Shown piece after piece: positions 42,249 through 50,140 of a DNA stretch of 64,000 bases (positions are counted from its first letter, which is position 1; the number at the start of each line of letters is the position of its first letter). The notes under the pieces are model-generated. The model worked only from the letters and a program-made list of their open reading frames with translations. It was not told where the DNA came from and did no database searches. This DNA is from an uncultured Ruminococcus sp. (GTDB taxonomy: Bacteria > Bacillota_A > Clostridia > Oscillospirales > Ruminococcaceae): NCBI GenBank assembly GCA_900315975.1, contig ONBA01000006.1, positions 45,263 through 109,262 on the forward strand. The letters are read 5' to 3'. Both the position numbers and the translations under genes were made by a program.

Positions 42249-43688
42249 ATGGCAAAAGATAAAAAAATGGTAACTGCGATTACCTCTATGGACGAGGACT
42301 TCGCACAGTGGTATACCGATATCTGCAAAAAGGCAGAGCTTGTTGAGTATACCAGCGTAAAGGGCTGTCTTGTTATCAGACCTTACGGCTATGCTATCTG
42401 GGAAAATATCCAGCATATACTTGACGGTATGTTCAAGGCTACAGGTCACGAGAACGTTTGTATGCCTATGTTTATCCCCGAGAGCCTTCTCCAGAAGGAA
42501 AAAGACCACGTTGAGGGATTTGCTCCCGAAGTTGCATGGGTAACTCACGGCGGAAGTGAAAAGCTTGAGGACAGACTTTGTGTACGTCCTACTTCCGAGA
42601 CTCTTTTCTGCGAGCACTACGCTAATATAGTCCACTCCTACCGTGACCTTCCCAAGCTCTACAACCAGTGGGTAAGCGTTGTTCGCTGGGAAAAGACTAC
42701 TCGCCCTTTCCTCCGCTCAAGAGAATTCCTCTGGCAGGAAGGCCATACTATCCACGCTACTGCTGAAGAGGCTGTTGAAGAAACAGAGCGTATGCTCAAC
42801 CTATACGCACAGTTCTGCGAAGAAGCTCTTGCTATGCCTGTTGTAAAGGGCAAGAAGACTGAGAGCGACAAGTTCGCAGGAGCTGTTTCAACTTACGCTA
42901 TCGAGGCTCTTATGCACGACGGTAAGGCTCTTCAGGCAGGTACTTCACACTATTTCGGCGACGGCTTTGCGAAGGCTTTCGAGATAGAGTACACCGATAA
43001 AGACAACAAGCGCGTTAATCCCCACCAGACAAGCTGGGGCGTTTCTACACGTCTCATCGGCGGCGTTATCATGACCCACGGCGACGACAACGGTCTTGTT
43101 CTTCCGCCCGCTGTTGCACCTATACAGGCAGTTATTATCCCTATCGCACAGCATAAGGAAGGTGTCCTCGATAAGGCTAACGAGCTGAAAGAGCGCCTTG
43201 CAAAGGCTGGCCTGCGCGTAAAGCTCGACGACAGTGAGAACTCTCCCGGCTGGAAGTTCGCTGAGTACGAGATGAAGGGCGTTCCGATACGTGTTGAGAT
43301 AGGTCCTAAGGATATTGAGGCTGGTCAGTGCGTTATCGCTTCACGCTGGAACGGCGAGAAGGTCACAGTATCCCTCGATGAACTCGAAACAGCTGCTGCT
43401 CAGAAGCTCAAAGAAGCTCACGACGGTATGTATCAGAAGGCTCTCGATAACCGCAATAGGAGAACCTATTCCTGCACATCTCTCGATGAGATAAACAAGG
43501 CTCTCGAACAGGGCGACGGCTTTATCAAGGCTATGTGGTGCGGCGATGAAGCCTGCGAGGACGAGGTCAAGGAAAAAACTGGTGTCGGTTCACGCTGCAT
43601 TCCCTTCGAGCAGGAGCACCTCTCAGATGTTTGCGTTTGCTGTGGAAAACCTGCTAAGCACATGGTTTACTGGGGCAAGGCTTATTAA
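42249..43688 (+). CDS. proS: Prolyl-tRNA synthetase, archaeal/eukaryotic type
   Basis: Charges tRNA-Pro in the cytoplasm. The 479-residue protein lacks the INS editing domain and has the C-terminal zinc-type extension ([15 protein letters not shown] and [18 protein letters not shown]) of the archaeal-type ProRS found in many Clostridia. Class II motifs are seen in [13 protein letters not shown] and [12 protein letters not shown]. It starts at ATG 42249 with an AAAAGAGG site. Confidence 0.95.
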   Translation: MAKDKKMVTAITSMDEDFAQWYTDICKKAELVEYTSVKGCLVIRPYGYAIWENIQHILDGMFKATGHENVCMPMFIPESLLQKEKDHVEGFAPEVAWVTHGGSEKLEDRLCVRPTSETLFCEHYANIVHSYRDLPKLYNQWVSVVRWEKTTRPFLRSREFLWQEGHTIHATAEEAVEETERMLNLYAQFCEEALAMPVVKGKKTESDKFAGAVSTYAIEALMHDGKALQAGTSHYFGDGFAKAFEIEYTDKDNKRVNPHQTSWGVSTRLIGGVIMTHGDDNGLVLPPAVAPIQAVIIPIAQHKEGVLDKANELKERLAKAGLRVKLDDSENSPGWKFAEYEMKGVPIRVEIGPKDIEAGQCVIASRWNGEKVTVSLDELETAAAQKLKEAHDGMYQKALDNRNRRTYSCTSLDEINKALEQGDGFIKAMWCGDEACEDEVKEKTGVGSRCIPFEQEHLSDVCVCCGKPAKHMVYWGKAY

Positions 43689-43697
43689 TGACTTATT

Positions 43698-43727
43698 AGG
43701 GCGCTTTATGCGCCCTTTGTTTTTTAT
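43698..43727. terminator. Terminator between proS and gpr
   Basis: AGGGCGC (43698-43704) and GCGCCCT (43710-43716) with a TTTAT loop, followed by a T-rich run. It serves proS and may also stop the converging gpr. Confidence 0.82.
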
Positions 43728-43728
43728 T

Positions 43729-44577
43729 TCAGAACAGTCCCTGCACGTCGCTGAATGTTAGAGTAGGCTGTAGAGCGAGATTTATGCCGAATGCGATAAG
43801 CTGTGAGGCACGTTCTGTGAGGCGGTCGATATCACGCGGAGTCACCATCATGTTAGGCAGGTCACTGTCGATATCAGTACCTGTAAGACTGCGGACTATC
43901 GTGTGCATATCGACAACAGTCGGGACTCCGACAGCTATCACAGGGATTCCGAGTTGTTCATGAGAAAGCTCGCGCCGTGCATTGGAAACTCCGCTTCCGG
44001 GGGAGATACCGCTGTCGCAAATCTGTATAGTCGTGCCGAGACGGCTTATGTCGGAGCAGGCGAGAGCGTCTGCGGCAATAACTGCGGAAGGCTTTATTTC
44101 CCGGCATATCGACCTGATAAGTTCGGCACTTTCGATTCCTGTCTGTCCCATAACTCCGCCGGCGAGAGCACATACCTGTCTCAGCGATGAGAAGAATTCC
44201 TCTTCGGCACAGTCCGGCTCGTATTGCAGATGACGTGTGGCAAGTACCTTTTCAGCGATTCGCGGACCTATCGCGTCGGGGGTTATATCGCGATTGCCAA
44301 GTCCGGCAACGAGGACCGCTCCGTCCGGAATCAGTCTGCGGAGCTCGTCTGCAAGCTCATTTGCCATATCCTCGTAATTGTCGGCAAAACGGCTGAGGCT
44401 TCCGCCTTCGAGGGTGATGTACCGTCCTTTGCCTTTGCCGAGAGTATCACGGCAGTTATCGTTCTCTATGACGATATCGGTTATACGGAAAGCCTTACCG
44501 CGGCGGCTGACAGTAACACCATCAGGCAGGTCATCGGGGTGCATCAGTTCAACTGCAAGGTCTGAGCGTAAAGACAT
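43729..44577 (-). CDS. gpr: Germination protease GPR
   Basis: GPR degrades small acid-soluble proteins when spores germinate. The 282-residue protein has RSDLAVEL at the N-terminus (the family opens with RTDLA-E), VLVAGLGNRDITPDAIGP, VIAADALACSDISRLGTTIQ and SGVSNARRELSHEQLGIPVIAVGVPTVVD split over adjacent segments. The ATG at 44577 has GGAGG 5 bases before it and is preferred to the ATG at 44589. No SASP gene is in the window, so sporulation is not proven. Confidence 0.9.
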   Translation of the reverse strand: MSLRSDLAVELMHPDDLPDGVTVSRRGKAFRITDIVIENDNCRDTLGKGKGRYITLEGGSLSRFADNYEDMANELADELRRLIPDGAVLVAGLGNRDITPDAIGPRIAEKVLATRHLQYEPDCAEEEFFSSLRQVCALAGGVMGQTGIESAELIRSICREIKPSAVIAADALACSDISRLGTTIQICDSGISPGSGVSNARRELSHEQLGIPVIAVGVPTVVDMHTIVRSLTGTDIDSDLPNMMVTPRDIDRLTERASQLIAFGINLALQPTLTFSDVQGLF

Positions 44578-44658
44578 AAATTCCTCCATTTCGTCTGCGA
44601 TTGTGAAAAATGCTCTAATTATTCTCTGAAACTATAAGTTATTATTTCAATTTGCCTA

Positions 44659-44687
44659 TTGCAATTTCCGGCAATAAATGCTATAAT
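44659..44687 (+). promoter_or_regulatory. Promoter of rpsT
   Basis: TTGCAA (44659-44664), 17-base spacer, TATAAT (44682-44687), giving a leader of about 115 bases. Confidence 0.75.
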
Positions 44688-44704
44688 ATTAACTGTCTCA
44701 GTAT

Positions 44705-44782
44705 GGCAGCTGTGCGTTGCAGCTGTCGGAGCATACGTTATCGTGTGCTTATATTATATGAATCGGGCTGCGGATTATCCGC
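44705..44782 (+). promoter_or_regulatory. Three-hairpin leader of rpsT
   Basis: Three consecutive stems: GGCAGCTG/CAGCTGTC (44705-44727), AGCATACG-TTAT-CGTGTGCT (44730-44749) and GCGGA-TTA-TCCGC (44770-44782), ending 8 bases before the AGGAGG. A candidate S20 autoregulatory leader; no match to a named family can be claimed. Confidence 0.5.
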
Positions 44783-44807
44783 GGACAAATACAGGAGGTG
44801 TAACAAA

Positions 44808-45068
44808 ATGCCAAACATTAAATCTGCAAAGAAGAGAGTTAAGGTTAACGCAACAAAGGCTGCTGCTAACAAGGCAAGAAAGTCAAATCTCAAGACAGTT
44901 ATCAAGAAGGCTGATATCGCTTGCACAACAGGTGCTGCTGATAAGGCAGAGGCTATCAAGGTAGCTATCAAGAAGGTTGATCAGGCTTGCGCACATGGTC
45001 TTATGCACAAGAATAAGGCTGCAAGAAAGAAGTCTCAGCTCGCTAAGAAGCTTAATGCTGCTGAGTAA
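44808..45068 (+). CDS. rpsT: 30S ribosomal protein S20
   Basis: Small-subunit protein S20, 86 residues, very rich in Ala and Lys (PNIKSAKKRVKVNATKAAAN, GLMHKNKAARKKSQLAKKL). The frame is open further upstream, but the conserved N-terminus begins at ATG 44808, with AGGAGGTG 7 bases before it. Monocistronic with its own promoter, leader and terminator. Confidence 0.96.
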   Translation: MPNIKSAKKRVKVNATKAAANKARKSNLKTVIKKADIACTTGAADKAEAIKVAIKKVDQACAHGLMHKNKAARKKSQLAKKLNAAE

Positions 45069-45100
45069 TCAGGCTTTTGTTTGAAAATACAGAAATGGAG

Positions 45101-45140
45101 TCCCCTTGCTGACAACTCACGGTCCGGCAAGGGGATTTTT
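45101..45140 (+). terminator. Terminator of rpsT
   Basis: TCCCCTTGC (45101-45109) and GCAAGGGGA (45127-45135) form a stem followed by TTTTT. Confidence 0.85.
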
Positions 45141-45143
45141 GCG

Positions 45144-45172
45144 TTGACACAAAATTTCGGTCATGGTATAAT
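45144..45172 (+). promoter_or_regulatory. Promoter of the type I toxin mRNA
   Basis: Full-consensus TTGACA (45144-45149), 17-base spacer, TATAAT (45167-45172). Predicted transcript start near 45179, about 60 bases before the toxin ATG. Confidence 0.8.
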
Positions 45173-45239
45173 AATTGAAGAGAGCATTGCATTAAGCGGC
45201 AAGGCGGTTCAATCTTCCCTCGGGGACGAGGTGAGGGCT

Positions 45240-45317
45240 ATGTCTATAATGGAGTTACTTACTTTACTAATAGTTGTAATTGAGTTGATAGATATATGCA
45301 CAAGAAAAAAGAAATAG
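45240..45317 (+). CDS. Small hydrophobic type I toxin-like peptide
   Basis: A 25-residue peptide: MSIMELLTLLIVVIELID followed by ICTRKKK, that is one short membrane helix and a basic tail. It has the length and layout of Fst/TxpA-like and putative holin-like toxins. The ribosome site GAGGTGAGGG (45228-45237) is strong and partly caught in a CCTCG-GGGA-CGAGG hairpin. A second Met at 45249 could also start it. The stop codon lies in the left arm of the shared terminator. A full-consensus promoter precedes it and a convergent antisense promoter faces it. Such toxins insert in the membrane and depolarise it; that activity is inferred. Confidence 0.7.
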   Translation: MSIMELLTLLIVVIELIDICTRKKK

Positions 45318-45405
45318 CCGCCCACCTTCCAAAATAAGCGACTATTTCTTTTAGTTTACTTATTGAGGAGAACCGCTGAGTCGTAAGACTTGCAGTGCTC
45401 TCTTT
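45305..45405 (-). ncRNA. Candidate antisense antitoxin RNA
   Basis: A transcript of about 100 bases is predicted from the minus-strand promoter at 45412-45440, ending at the 15-bp stem with a six-T tract. It overlaps the 3' end of the toxin mRNA. Near its 5' end it carries UUCUCCUC (complement of 45365-45372), which can pair at 7 of 8 positions with the toxin ribosome site GAGGUGAG (45228-45235). Its first bases (AAGAGAGCACTGCA) nearly repeat those of the toxin mRNA (AAGAGAGCATTGCA). The plan mirrors RNA II of the Fst/par system. Confidence 0.65.
45307..45352. terminator. Shared bidirectional terminator of the toxin-antitoxin locus
   Basis: AAAAGAAATAGCCGC (45307-45321) and GCGACTATTTCTTTT (45338-45352) pair at 14 of 15 positions, loop of 16 bases. 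T tracts follow on both strands. Confidence 0.8.
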
Positions 45406-45411
45406 ATATTT

Positions 45412-45440
45412 ATATTACCATATTTCCCGTGCACTGTCAA
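45412..45440 (-). promoter_or_regulatory. Promoter of the antisense antitoxin RNA
   Basis: On the minus strand TTGACA (45440-45435), 17-base spacer, TAATAT (45417-45412). It lies just past the stop codon of the uridine-kinase-like gene and points toward the toxin. Confidence 0.75.
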
Positions 45441-45442
45441 GC

Positions 45443-46363
45443 CTAATACTTGAACTGGCTGTTGCCAATGAATTCGCATATCAGCGAATCACTGGTGACG
45501 TCTTTTTTATTCATCGGAGTAAGCGACTCCATAACCTGAGTAATATCGGCGAGTTCAGGGACGTCGTTCATTTTCCAAAGCTCGTCGATGAGGGTATTGC
45601 GGTAAACGTTAAGCTCGTATGCCATGAAAGTGTCGATATCGTAATCTGAGCGGTACTTATACGGCATTATATACTTGTTTTCGCCGTTTTCGACACTGTG
45701 GAACATATTCATAGTGTCGCGCAGAGAGCGCTTGCGGAAGTTCCTGTCACGAATCATACGGCGCATAAGGCGAACCTTTGACGGGTGAAGGACTATATCG
45801 CCGCAGGTCACACGGGTGCGTACACTGACGTATATCTTGCATATCTTACTGTCAGGCACAGTTATAACGTTCGGGTCGAGAGCGTGTATACCCTCAAATA
45901 TGACCATTTCGTCAGGACTGCGCTTTAGTTTGATATTTGATGGCTTTCGCTTGGACTCAGCAAAATCATACTTTGGAATCTCAACTTCTTCGCATCGGGA
46001 AATAGCCTCTATCTGTTCATTCAGCAGGTCCTTGTCGATACGGTCAGGAGATTCGAGGTCCATCTGACCGAGAGCGGCGAGGCGCTTTTCTTCTTCGGTG
46101 AGCGGACAGAAGTAGTTATCCATTGAGAGTGTATGAGTTTCGCAGCCGCTTTCGTCAAGAAGCTTTTCAATCATGAGAGCGGTAGTAGTTTTACCTGAGC
46201 CGGACGGTCCCGAGAGCAGTATTACCGGCTTTTCACGGCGCGATTTAGCGATTTCGTCGGTTATTTTTTTTAGTTGATAGTGATAATTTTCGTTGACGCT
46301 TTTTACGAATTCGGCAGGGTCGTTTTCGATAGCGTTATTGATTCTGGTAACTTCAATGTTCAT
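45443..46363 (-). CDS. Uridine kinase/phosphoribulokinase family protein
   Basis: A 306-residue P-loop kinase. About 48 N-terminal residues precede Walker A (LLSGPSGSGKTTTA), then come LSMDNYF, a DLESPDRIDKDLL segment, IFEGIHALDPNV and VRLMRRMIRDRNFR, the pattern of uridine/cytidine kinases. It lacks the TGS domain seen in longer clostridial versions. The substrate is probably a nucleoside but is not fixed. It lies downstream of spoVS on the same strand, separated from it by a terminator. Confidence 0.82.
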   Translation of the reverse strand: MNIEVTRINNAIENDPAEFVKSVNENYHYQLKKITDEIAKSRREKPVILLSGPSGSGKTTTALMIEKLLDESGCETHTLSMDNYFCPLTEEEKRLAALGQMDLESPDRIDKDLLNEQIEAISRCEEVEIPKYDFAESKRKPSNIKLKRSPDEMVIFEGIHALDPNVITVPDSKICKIYVSVRTRVTCGDIVLHPSKVRLMRRMIRDRNFRKRSLRDTMNMFHSVENGENKYIMPYKYRSDYDIDTFMAYELNVYRNTLIDELWKMNDVPELADITQVMESLTPMNKKDVTSDSLICEFIGNSQFKY

Positions 46364-46385
46364 ATAGAGTCTCCTTGTGTGGTTT

Positions 46386-46417
46386 TAAAAAAAGCGGCGG
46401 GTAAGTGCACCCGCCGC
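46386..46417 (-). terminator. Terminator of spoVS
   Basis: GCGGCGGGT (46394-46402) and ACCCGCCGC (46409-46417) form a perfect 9-bp stem with a seven-T tract on the minus strand. Confidence 0.88.
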
Positions 46418-46423
46418 GGAGAT

Positions 46424-46684
46424 TCATCTCTGTTCACAGATAAGCTTTATAGCTGTTCTTTCTTCACCGTCGATAACTATGTTGGCAAATGCGGGTATGC
46501 AAATGAGGTCGATGCCTATTGGAGCGAGATAACCTCTAGCTATAGCAATAGCTTTTATAGCCTGATTGGAAGCACCTGCGCCTACGGCCTGAACTTCAAC
46601 GGCTTTCTGTTCTCTGATGACTCCGGCGATAGCGCCTGCAACTGAATTTGGTGTGGAATGTGATGATACTTTTAAGACCTCCAT
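46424..46684 (-). CDS. spoVS: Stage V sporulation protein S
   Basis: An 86-residue protein of the SpoVS family, nearly all of it matching the conserved sequence (EVLKVSSHSTPNSVAGAIAG, EVQAVGAGASNQAIKAIAIA, RGYLAPIGIDL). SpoVS influences septation and coat assembly in spore formers and is also conserved in non-sporulating relatives. AGGAGG precedes the ATG. It has its own promoter and follows ymdB, the usual neighbour. Confidence 0.95.
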   Translation of the reverse strand: MEVLKVSSHSTPNSVAGAIAGVIREQKAVEVQAVGAGASNQAIKAIAIARGYLAPIGIDLICIPAFANIVIDGEERTAIKLICEQR

Positions 46685-46779
46685 TATTATGACCTCCTAT
46701 GGGAACTTATTTGCACTTGAACCGGTCCGAATTTACAAAAACTTTTGAAAAATCAGCAATAGTTATAGTACATATATAC

Positions 46780-46808
46780 ATTATAGCATGATGGCTCTGA
46801 AATTGCAA
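46780..46808 (-). promoter_or_regulatory. Promoter of spoVS
   Basis: On the minus strand TTGCAA (46808-46803), 17-base spacer, TATAAT (46785-46780), leader about 90 bases. Confidence 0.75.
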
Positions 46809-46831
46809 TAGGCTGAGAGAAACTTTGTAGA

Positions 46832-47602
46832 TTATCTTATAATCAGCCTCTCAATTTTGTATGATTTGCCGCATTTTTCGTCAAATTGCACGCAAATGCC
46901 ACACATAAAGCAGTCGCCTTCGGCTTCTTTGAAGCGTGCAGGAGTGCGGAAACGGAACCGGTCTATGGCGGGTTGTATAGCCGCGCCGAGACTCGATATC
47001 TCCGGACCTGTCATACCGGCATCGGTGATGTAGGCAGTATGGTCGCCGAGGATAATCTCATCGGCAGTCTGTACGTGGGTGTGTGTGCCGAAAACTCCGC
47101 TGACTCTGCCGGCGAGGTAGTGGCCCATAGCTTTTTTCTCAGAAGTAGCTTCTGCGTGGAAATCAACGAATATATTGGGGGTTTCGATGTCATTGAGAAG
47201 CTCGTCGATTTTGGTGAAAGGGTTATCGAGAGGGTCCATGAATACCGTACCCATGAGGTTTATCACCGCTACCGAAAACGCGCCCATATCAAGTACGCAC
47301 ACTCCTTTTCCGGGAGCGCCGCCCTCGGGGTAATTAGCAGGGCGGATAATATGGTCAAGTTCAAAGAGTTCGCAGCCTTCTCTGCGGCGGAAAGCGTGAT
47401 TGCCGGTGGTTATTATGTCTGCTCCGGCTTTTATCAGCATATCGGCAGATTCGGGCGTTATACCGTCGCCGGCAGCAGAGTTTTCGCCGTTGACAACTGT
47501 CACATCGACCGCGTACTGGCGTTTAACGAGCGGAAGCTTTGACATGAGAAATCTGCTTCCCGATTTGCCGACTACATCTCCGATAAATAAAAGGTTCTTC
47601 AA
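46832..47602 (-). CDS. ymdB: YmdB family metallophosphoesterase
   Basis: A 256-residue calcineurin-like phosphoesterase of the YmdB type, a cyclic-nucleotide phosphodiesterase that affects biofilm and motility decisions in B. subtilis. Metal-site motifs: IGDVVGKSG, NGENSAAGDGIT, TTGNHAF, VDFHAEATSEK and GTHTHVQTAD. The frame extends to 47719, but the conserved N-terminus starts at TTG 47602 with GGAGG upstream. Order ymdB then spoVS is conserved in Firmicutes. Confidence 0.92.
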   Translation of the reverse strand: MKNLLFIGDVVGKSGSRFLMSKLPLVKRQYAVDVTVVNGENSAAGDGITPESADMLIKAGADIITTGNHAFRRREGCELFELDHIIRPANYPEGGAPGKGVCVLDMGAFSVAVINLMGTVFMDPLDNPFTKIDELLNDIETPNIFVDFHAEATSEKKAMGHYLAGRVSGVFGTHTHVQTADEIILGDHTAYITDAGMTGPEISSLGAAIQPAIDRFRFRTPARFKEAEGDCFMCGICVQFDEKCGKSYKIERLIIR

Positions 47603-47632
47603 AATATTTCCTCCATTCAATCTTGTTATAAC

Positions 47633-47662
47633 ATTATAACATTTCAGCAGTTGGAGTGTCAA
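47633..47662 (-). promoter_or_regulatory. Promoter of ymdB
   Basis: On the minus strand TTGACA (47662-47657), 18-base spacer, TATAAT (47638-47633), about 30 bases before the TTG start. Confidence 0.7.
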
Positions 47663-47788
47663 GGCGAAAAAACGTGAAAAACGGCGAAGAGAGCCTATAT
47701 TGTGAATTATAGTCAACATTGGCAGTCAGTGCGCATATAATACAGCATATTTCGGCGTGCCGTATGCCGTAAAGCGGCGGAGGATATT

Positions 47789-49612
47789 ATGTGCGGAATT
47801 GCAGGAGTTATCAGCTTTAAAGAGGATATGCGCTCCGAACTCGGTGCTTGCACGAAAATGCAGAATGCACTTCTGCGGCGCGGTCCGGACCAGAAGGGAA
47901 TGTTTTTTGCGCCGGAAGCGGCACTCGTCCATACACGTCTCGCGGTCATCGACATATCCGGAGGCAGACAGCCGATGTCAGTGACAGTCGGGGACAGGCG
48001 GTACACAATCGTTTATAACGGCGAGCTTTATAATACCGACGAACTGCGGCAGGAACTCGCTGATGCCGAATTTCAGACACGTTCCGATACGGAAGTAGTA
48101 CTGCAAAGCTACGTCCGCTGGGGTGAGGAGTGCGTTGAGCACTTCAACGGAATATTTGCATTTGCGGTCTATGACGAGGCGGAGCACCGTGTATTCATGG
48201 CGCGTGACAGGATAGGCGTGAAGCCGCTTTTTTACTATGAAACTCCGGATAAGCTCATATTTGCGTCGGAGCTTCCGGCATTACTCGAACACCCTGATAT
48301 TCCCCATGAAATCGACCATTACGGTGCGGCAGAGCTTTTGCTCATATCGCCTGCACGTACTGCCGGCTGTGGAGTTATCCGCGGAGTAAAAGAGCTGAAA
48401 GCAGGCTGGCGCGGCTATTACTCTGAAAATGGACTAGAAATCTCGCAATACTGGCGTTTGCGAGCGTATGAGCTGAATGAGACCTTTGAGCAGACTGTTG
48501 AGCACGTCCGTGAGCTTGTTCTCGATTCGATACGCCGTCAGCTGGTGTCAGATGTGCCGGTCTGCACCTTTCTCTCAGGCGGACTGGATTCAAGCCTGAT
48601 ATCGTCAGTCGCGGCGCGTGAACTTCAGAAGCAGGGCAAAAAACTTGCTACCTTCTCAGTAGACTACCGCGATAATGACAAGTACTTCAAAAAAAGCCAT
48701 TTTCAGCCTAACAGTGACCCCGAATATATCAACAGAATGGTTGAATATCTCGGTACAGAGCACCATTGGGTAGTGGTCGATACTCCTGAATTGATGGGGA
48801 ATCTCGACGCGGCGACAGATGCCCGCGGACTGCCCGGAATGGCAGACGTTGACGCTTCAATGCTTTTGCTGTGCCGTGAGATAAAAAAGCATGGTACAGT
48901 TGCACTTTCCGGCGAGTGCGCGGACGAGATTTTCGGTGGTTATCCGTGGTACAGGGACAAGGATATACGCGAGACTGACGGCTTTCCGTGGGCGCAGACT
49001 ACCGCCTGCCGGAGCAGTTTTCTCTGTGAGAAATATGCGAATCTTACCGATGCTGAGGACTATGTCTACTCGGCTTACCGCAAAACCGCTGACTATGCGG
49101 AAAAACTGCCTGATGACAGTCCGCTTGAACAGCGTATGCGTGAAATGACACAGCTCAATTTCGACTGGTTTATGCAGAATCTTCTCGACCGCAAGGATAG
49201 AATGTCGATGTACAGCGGACTTGAAGTGCGTGTGCCGTTCTGCGATTACCGCATCGCCGAGTACCTATACAACGTGAAATGGGAGTACAAGGACTATAAA
49301 GGCAGAGAAAAGGGACTACTCCGCGAGGCGGTAAAAGACCTTTTGCCTGACGAGGTGCTGTGGCGGAAAAAGAGTCCGTATCCGAAAACTCACAACCCCG
49401 CTTTTGCAAAGGCAGCAGCAGAGCGTCTGCGTGCGATACTTGCCGAAGATACGCCGCTTACAGAGCTTGTCAGACGAGATAAGCTTGAATGGCTGCTTAG
49501 TACCGATGAAAGCATAGCGTGGTATGGACAGCTTATGAATGTTCCGCAGATGCTCGCTTACTTTGTGCAGCTTGACCACTGGCTGAAAAAATTTGAGATA
49601 AAACTAGTGTGA
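47789..49612 (+). CDS. asnB: Asparagine synthase (glutamine-hydrolysing)
   Basis: A 607-residue AsnB making asparagine from aspartate, ATP and glutamine. The N-terminal glutaminase begins with the catalytic Cys (MCGIAGVIS) and continues with RRGPDQKG, HTRLAVIDISGG and YNGELYN. The synthetase domain has the PP-loop FLSGGLDSS (about residue 265) and SGECADEIFGGY (about 375). GGCGGAGG precedes the ATG. It is flanked by intergenic regions and ends at a hairpin. Confidence 0.93.
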   Translation: MCGIAGVISFKEDMRSELGACTKMQNALLRRGPDQKGMFFAPEAALVHTRLAVIDISGGRQPMSVTVGDRRYTIVYNGELYNTDELRQELADAEFQTRSDTEVVLQSYVRWGEECVEHFNGIFAFAVYDEAEHRVFMARDRIGVKPLFYYETPDKLIFASELPALLEHPDIPHEIDHYGAAELLLISPARTAGCGVIRGVKELKAGWRGYYSENGLEISQYWRLRAYELNETFEQTVEHVRELVLDSIRRQLVSDVPVCTFLSGGLDSSLISSVAARELQKQGKKLATFSVDYRDNDKYFKKSHFQPNSDPEYINRMVEYLGTEHHWVVVDTPELMGNLDAATDARGLPGMADVDASMLLLCREIKKHGTVALSGECADEIFGGYPWYRDKDIRETDGFPWAQTTACRSSFLCEKYANLTDAEDYVYSAYRKTADYAEKLPDDSPLEQRMREMTQLNFDWFMQNLLDRKDRMSMYSGLEVRVPFCDYRIAEYLYNVKWEYKDYKGREKGLLREAVKDLLPDEVLWRKKSPYPKTHNPAFAKAAAERLRAILAEDTPLTELVRRDKLEWLLSTDESIAWYGQLMNVPQMLAYFVQLDHWLKKFEIKLV

Positions 49613-49651
49613 GAGCGGTGGAGGATAATCCGGAATTTGATATTTAAACTA

Positions 49652-49690
49652 TCAGCGACCGGCTGTAAATCGGTCGCTGACTACTTTATA
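49652..49690 (+). terminator. Terminator of asnB
   Basis: TCAGCGACCG (49652-49661) and CGGTCGCTGA (49671-49680) form a perfect 10-bp stem followed by a modest T-rich tail. Confidence 0.7.
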
Positions 49691-49849
49691 TTATAATAGT
49701 ATACCGTAATAATGGAATTATATTTACCATTTAAAGGTTAGACATTTGCGTTTTTTGCACTTTATCAGTGCAAAATGACGAATTACAAGTTAATGCATTT
49801 GTCTCAGTTTACAATTATATAAAAAAATATGAAAAAATGAGATTTTATG

Positions 49850-49930
49850 TTGCAATTCGTGCGAGGTTGTGATATAATATTTGTGTAAGTTAAACAATGT
49901 GCAGCATGGGTACAACAATGCTGCGTTTTG
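49850..49930 (+). ncRNA. Candidate short RNA or attenuated leader upstream of the pil operon
   Basis: TTGCAA (49850-49855), 17-base spacer and TATAAT (49873-49878) form a promoter. Only about 17 bases after the expected start, GCAGCAT (49901-49907) pairs with ATGCTGC (49918-49924), followed by GTTTTGTT. The unit would give an RNA of about 45 bases unless termination is overcome. Confidence 0.45.
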
Positions 49931-50050
49931 TTCTGCCTTGAGATTGTTTTTTGTAGAATAATCGAGCTATACACTGTCTTGTATTACGTCTGGTATAAAA
50001 GTTAGTGAATATTGATAAAAAACGTCTGATTATTTAAGTCAAAAAAGCGA

Positions 50051-50079
50051 TTGAAAAGTAACTCTTAAAATGCTATAAT
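50051..50079 (+). promoter_or_regulatory. Promoter of the pilus operon
   Basis: TTGAAA (50051-50056), 17-base spacer, TATAAT (50074-50079), about 55 bases of leader before pilC. Confidence 0.75.
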
Positions 50080-50140
50080 TGTTATTATTAGGGCAGTATG
50101 GATTGTTCCGGCTTAATCAAAAAACTATGGAGGTGGTTTT

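Larger units (their letters stand above)
49613..50140. other. Regulatory region between asnB and the pilus operon
   Basis: This AT-rich 528-base gap holds an asnB terminator hairpin (49652-49680), an inverted repeat TTTTGCACT-TTATC-AGTGCAAAA (49753-49775), a promoter with a hairpin and T run close behind it (49850-49930), and the pilC promoter. No coding frame is supported. No known riboswitch was recognised. Confidence 0.6.

Noticed and set aside
44652..44807. 52-residue N-terminal extension of S20
   Set aside because: It covers the promoter and hairpins; S20 homology begins at 44808 behind AGGAGGTG.
45081..45239. Upstream extension of the toxin frame to 78 residues
   Set aside because: The extension crosses the rpsT terminator and the toxin promoter; the strong ribosome site is directly before 45240.
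49885..50140. Cyclic-di-GMP riboswitch upstream of pilC
   Set aside because: I looked because such switches often control clostridial pili, but the conserved GEMM core and tetraloop-receptor sequences are not seen.
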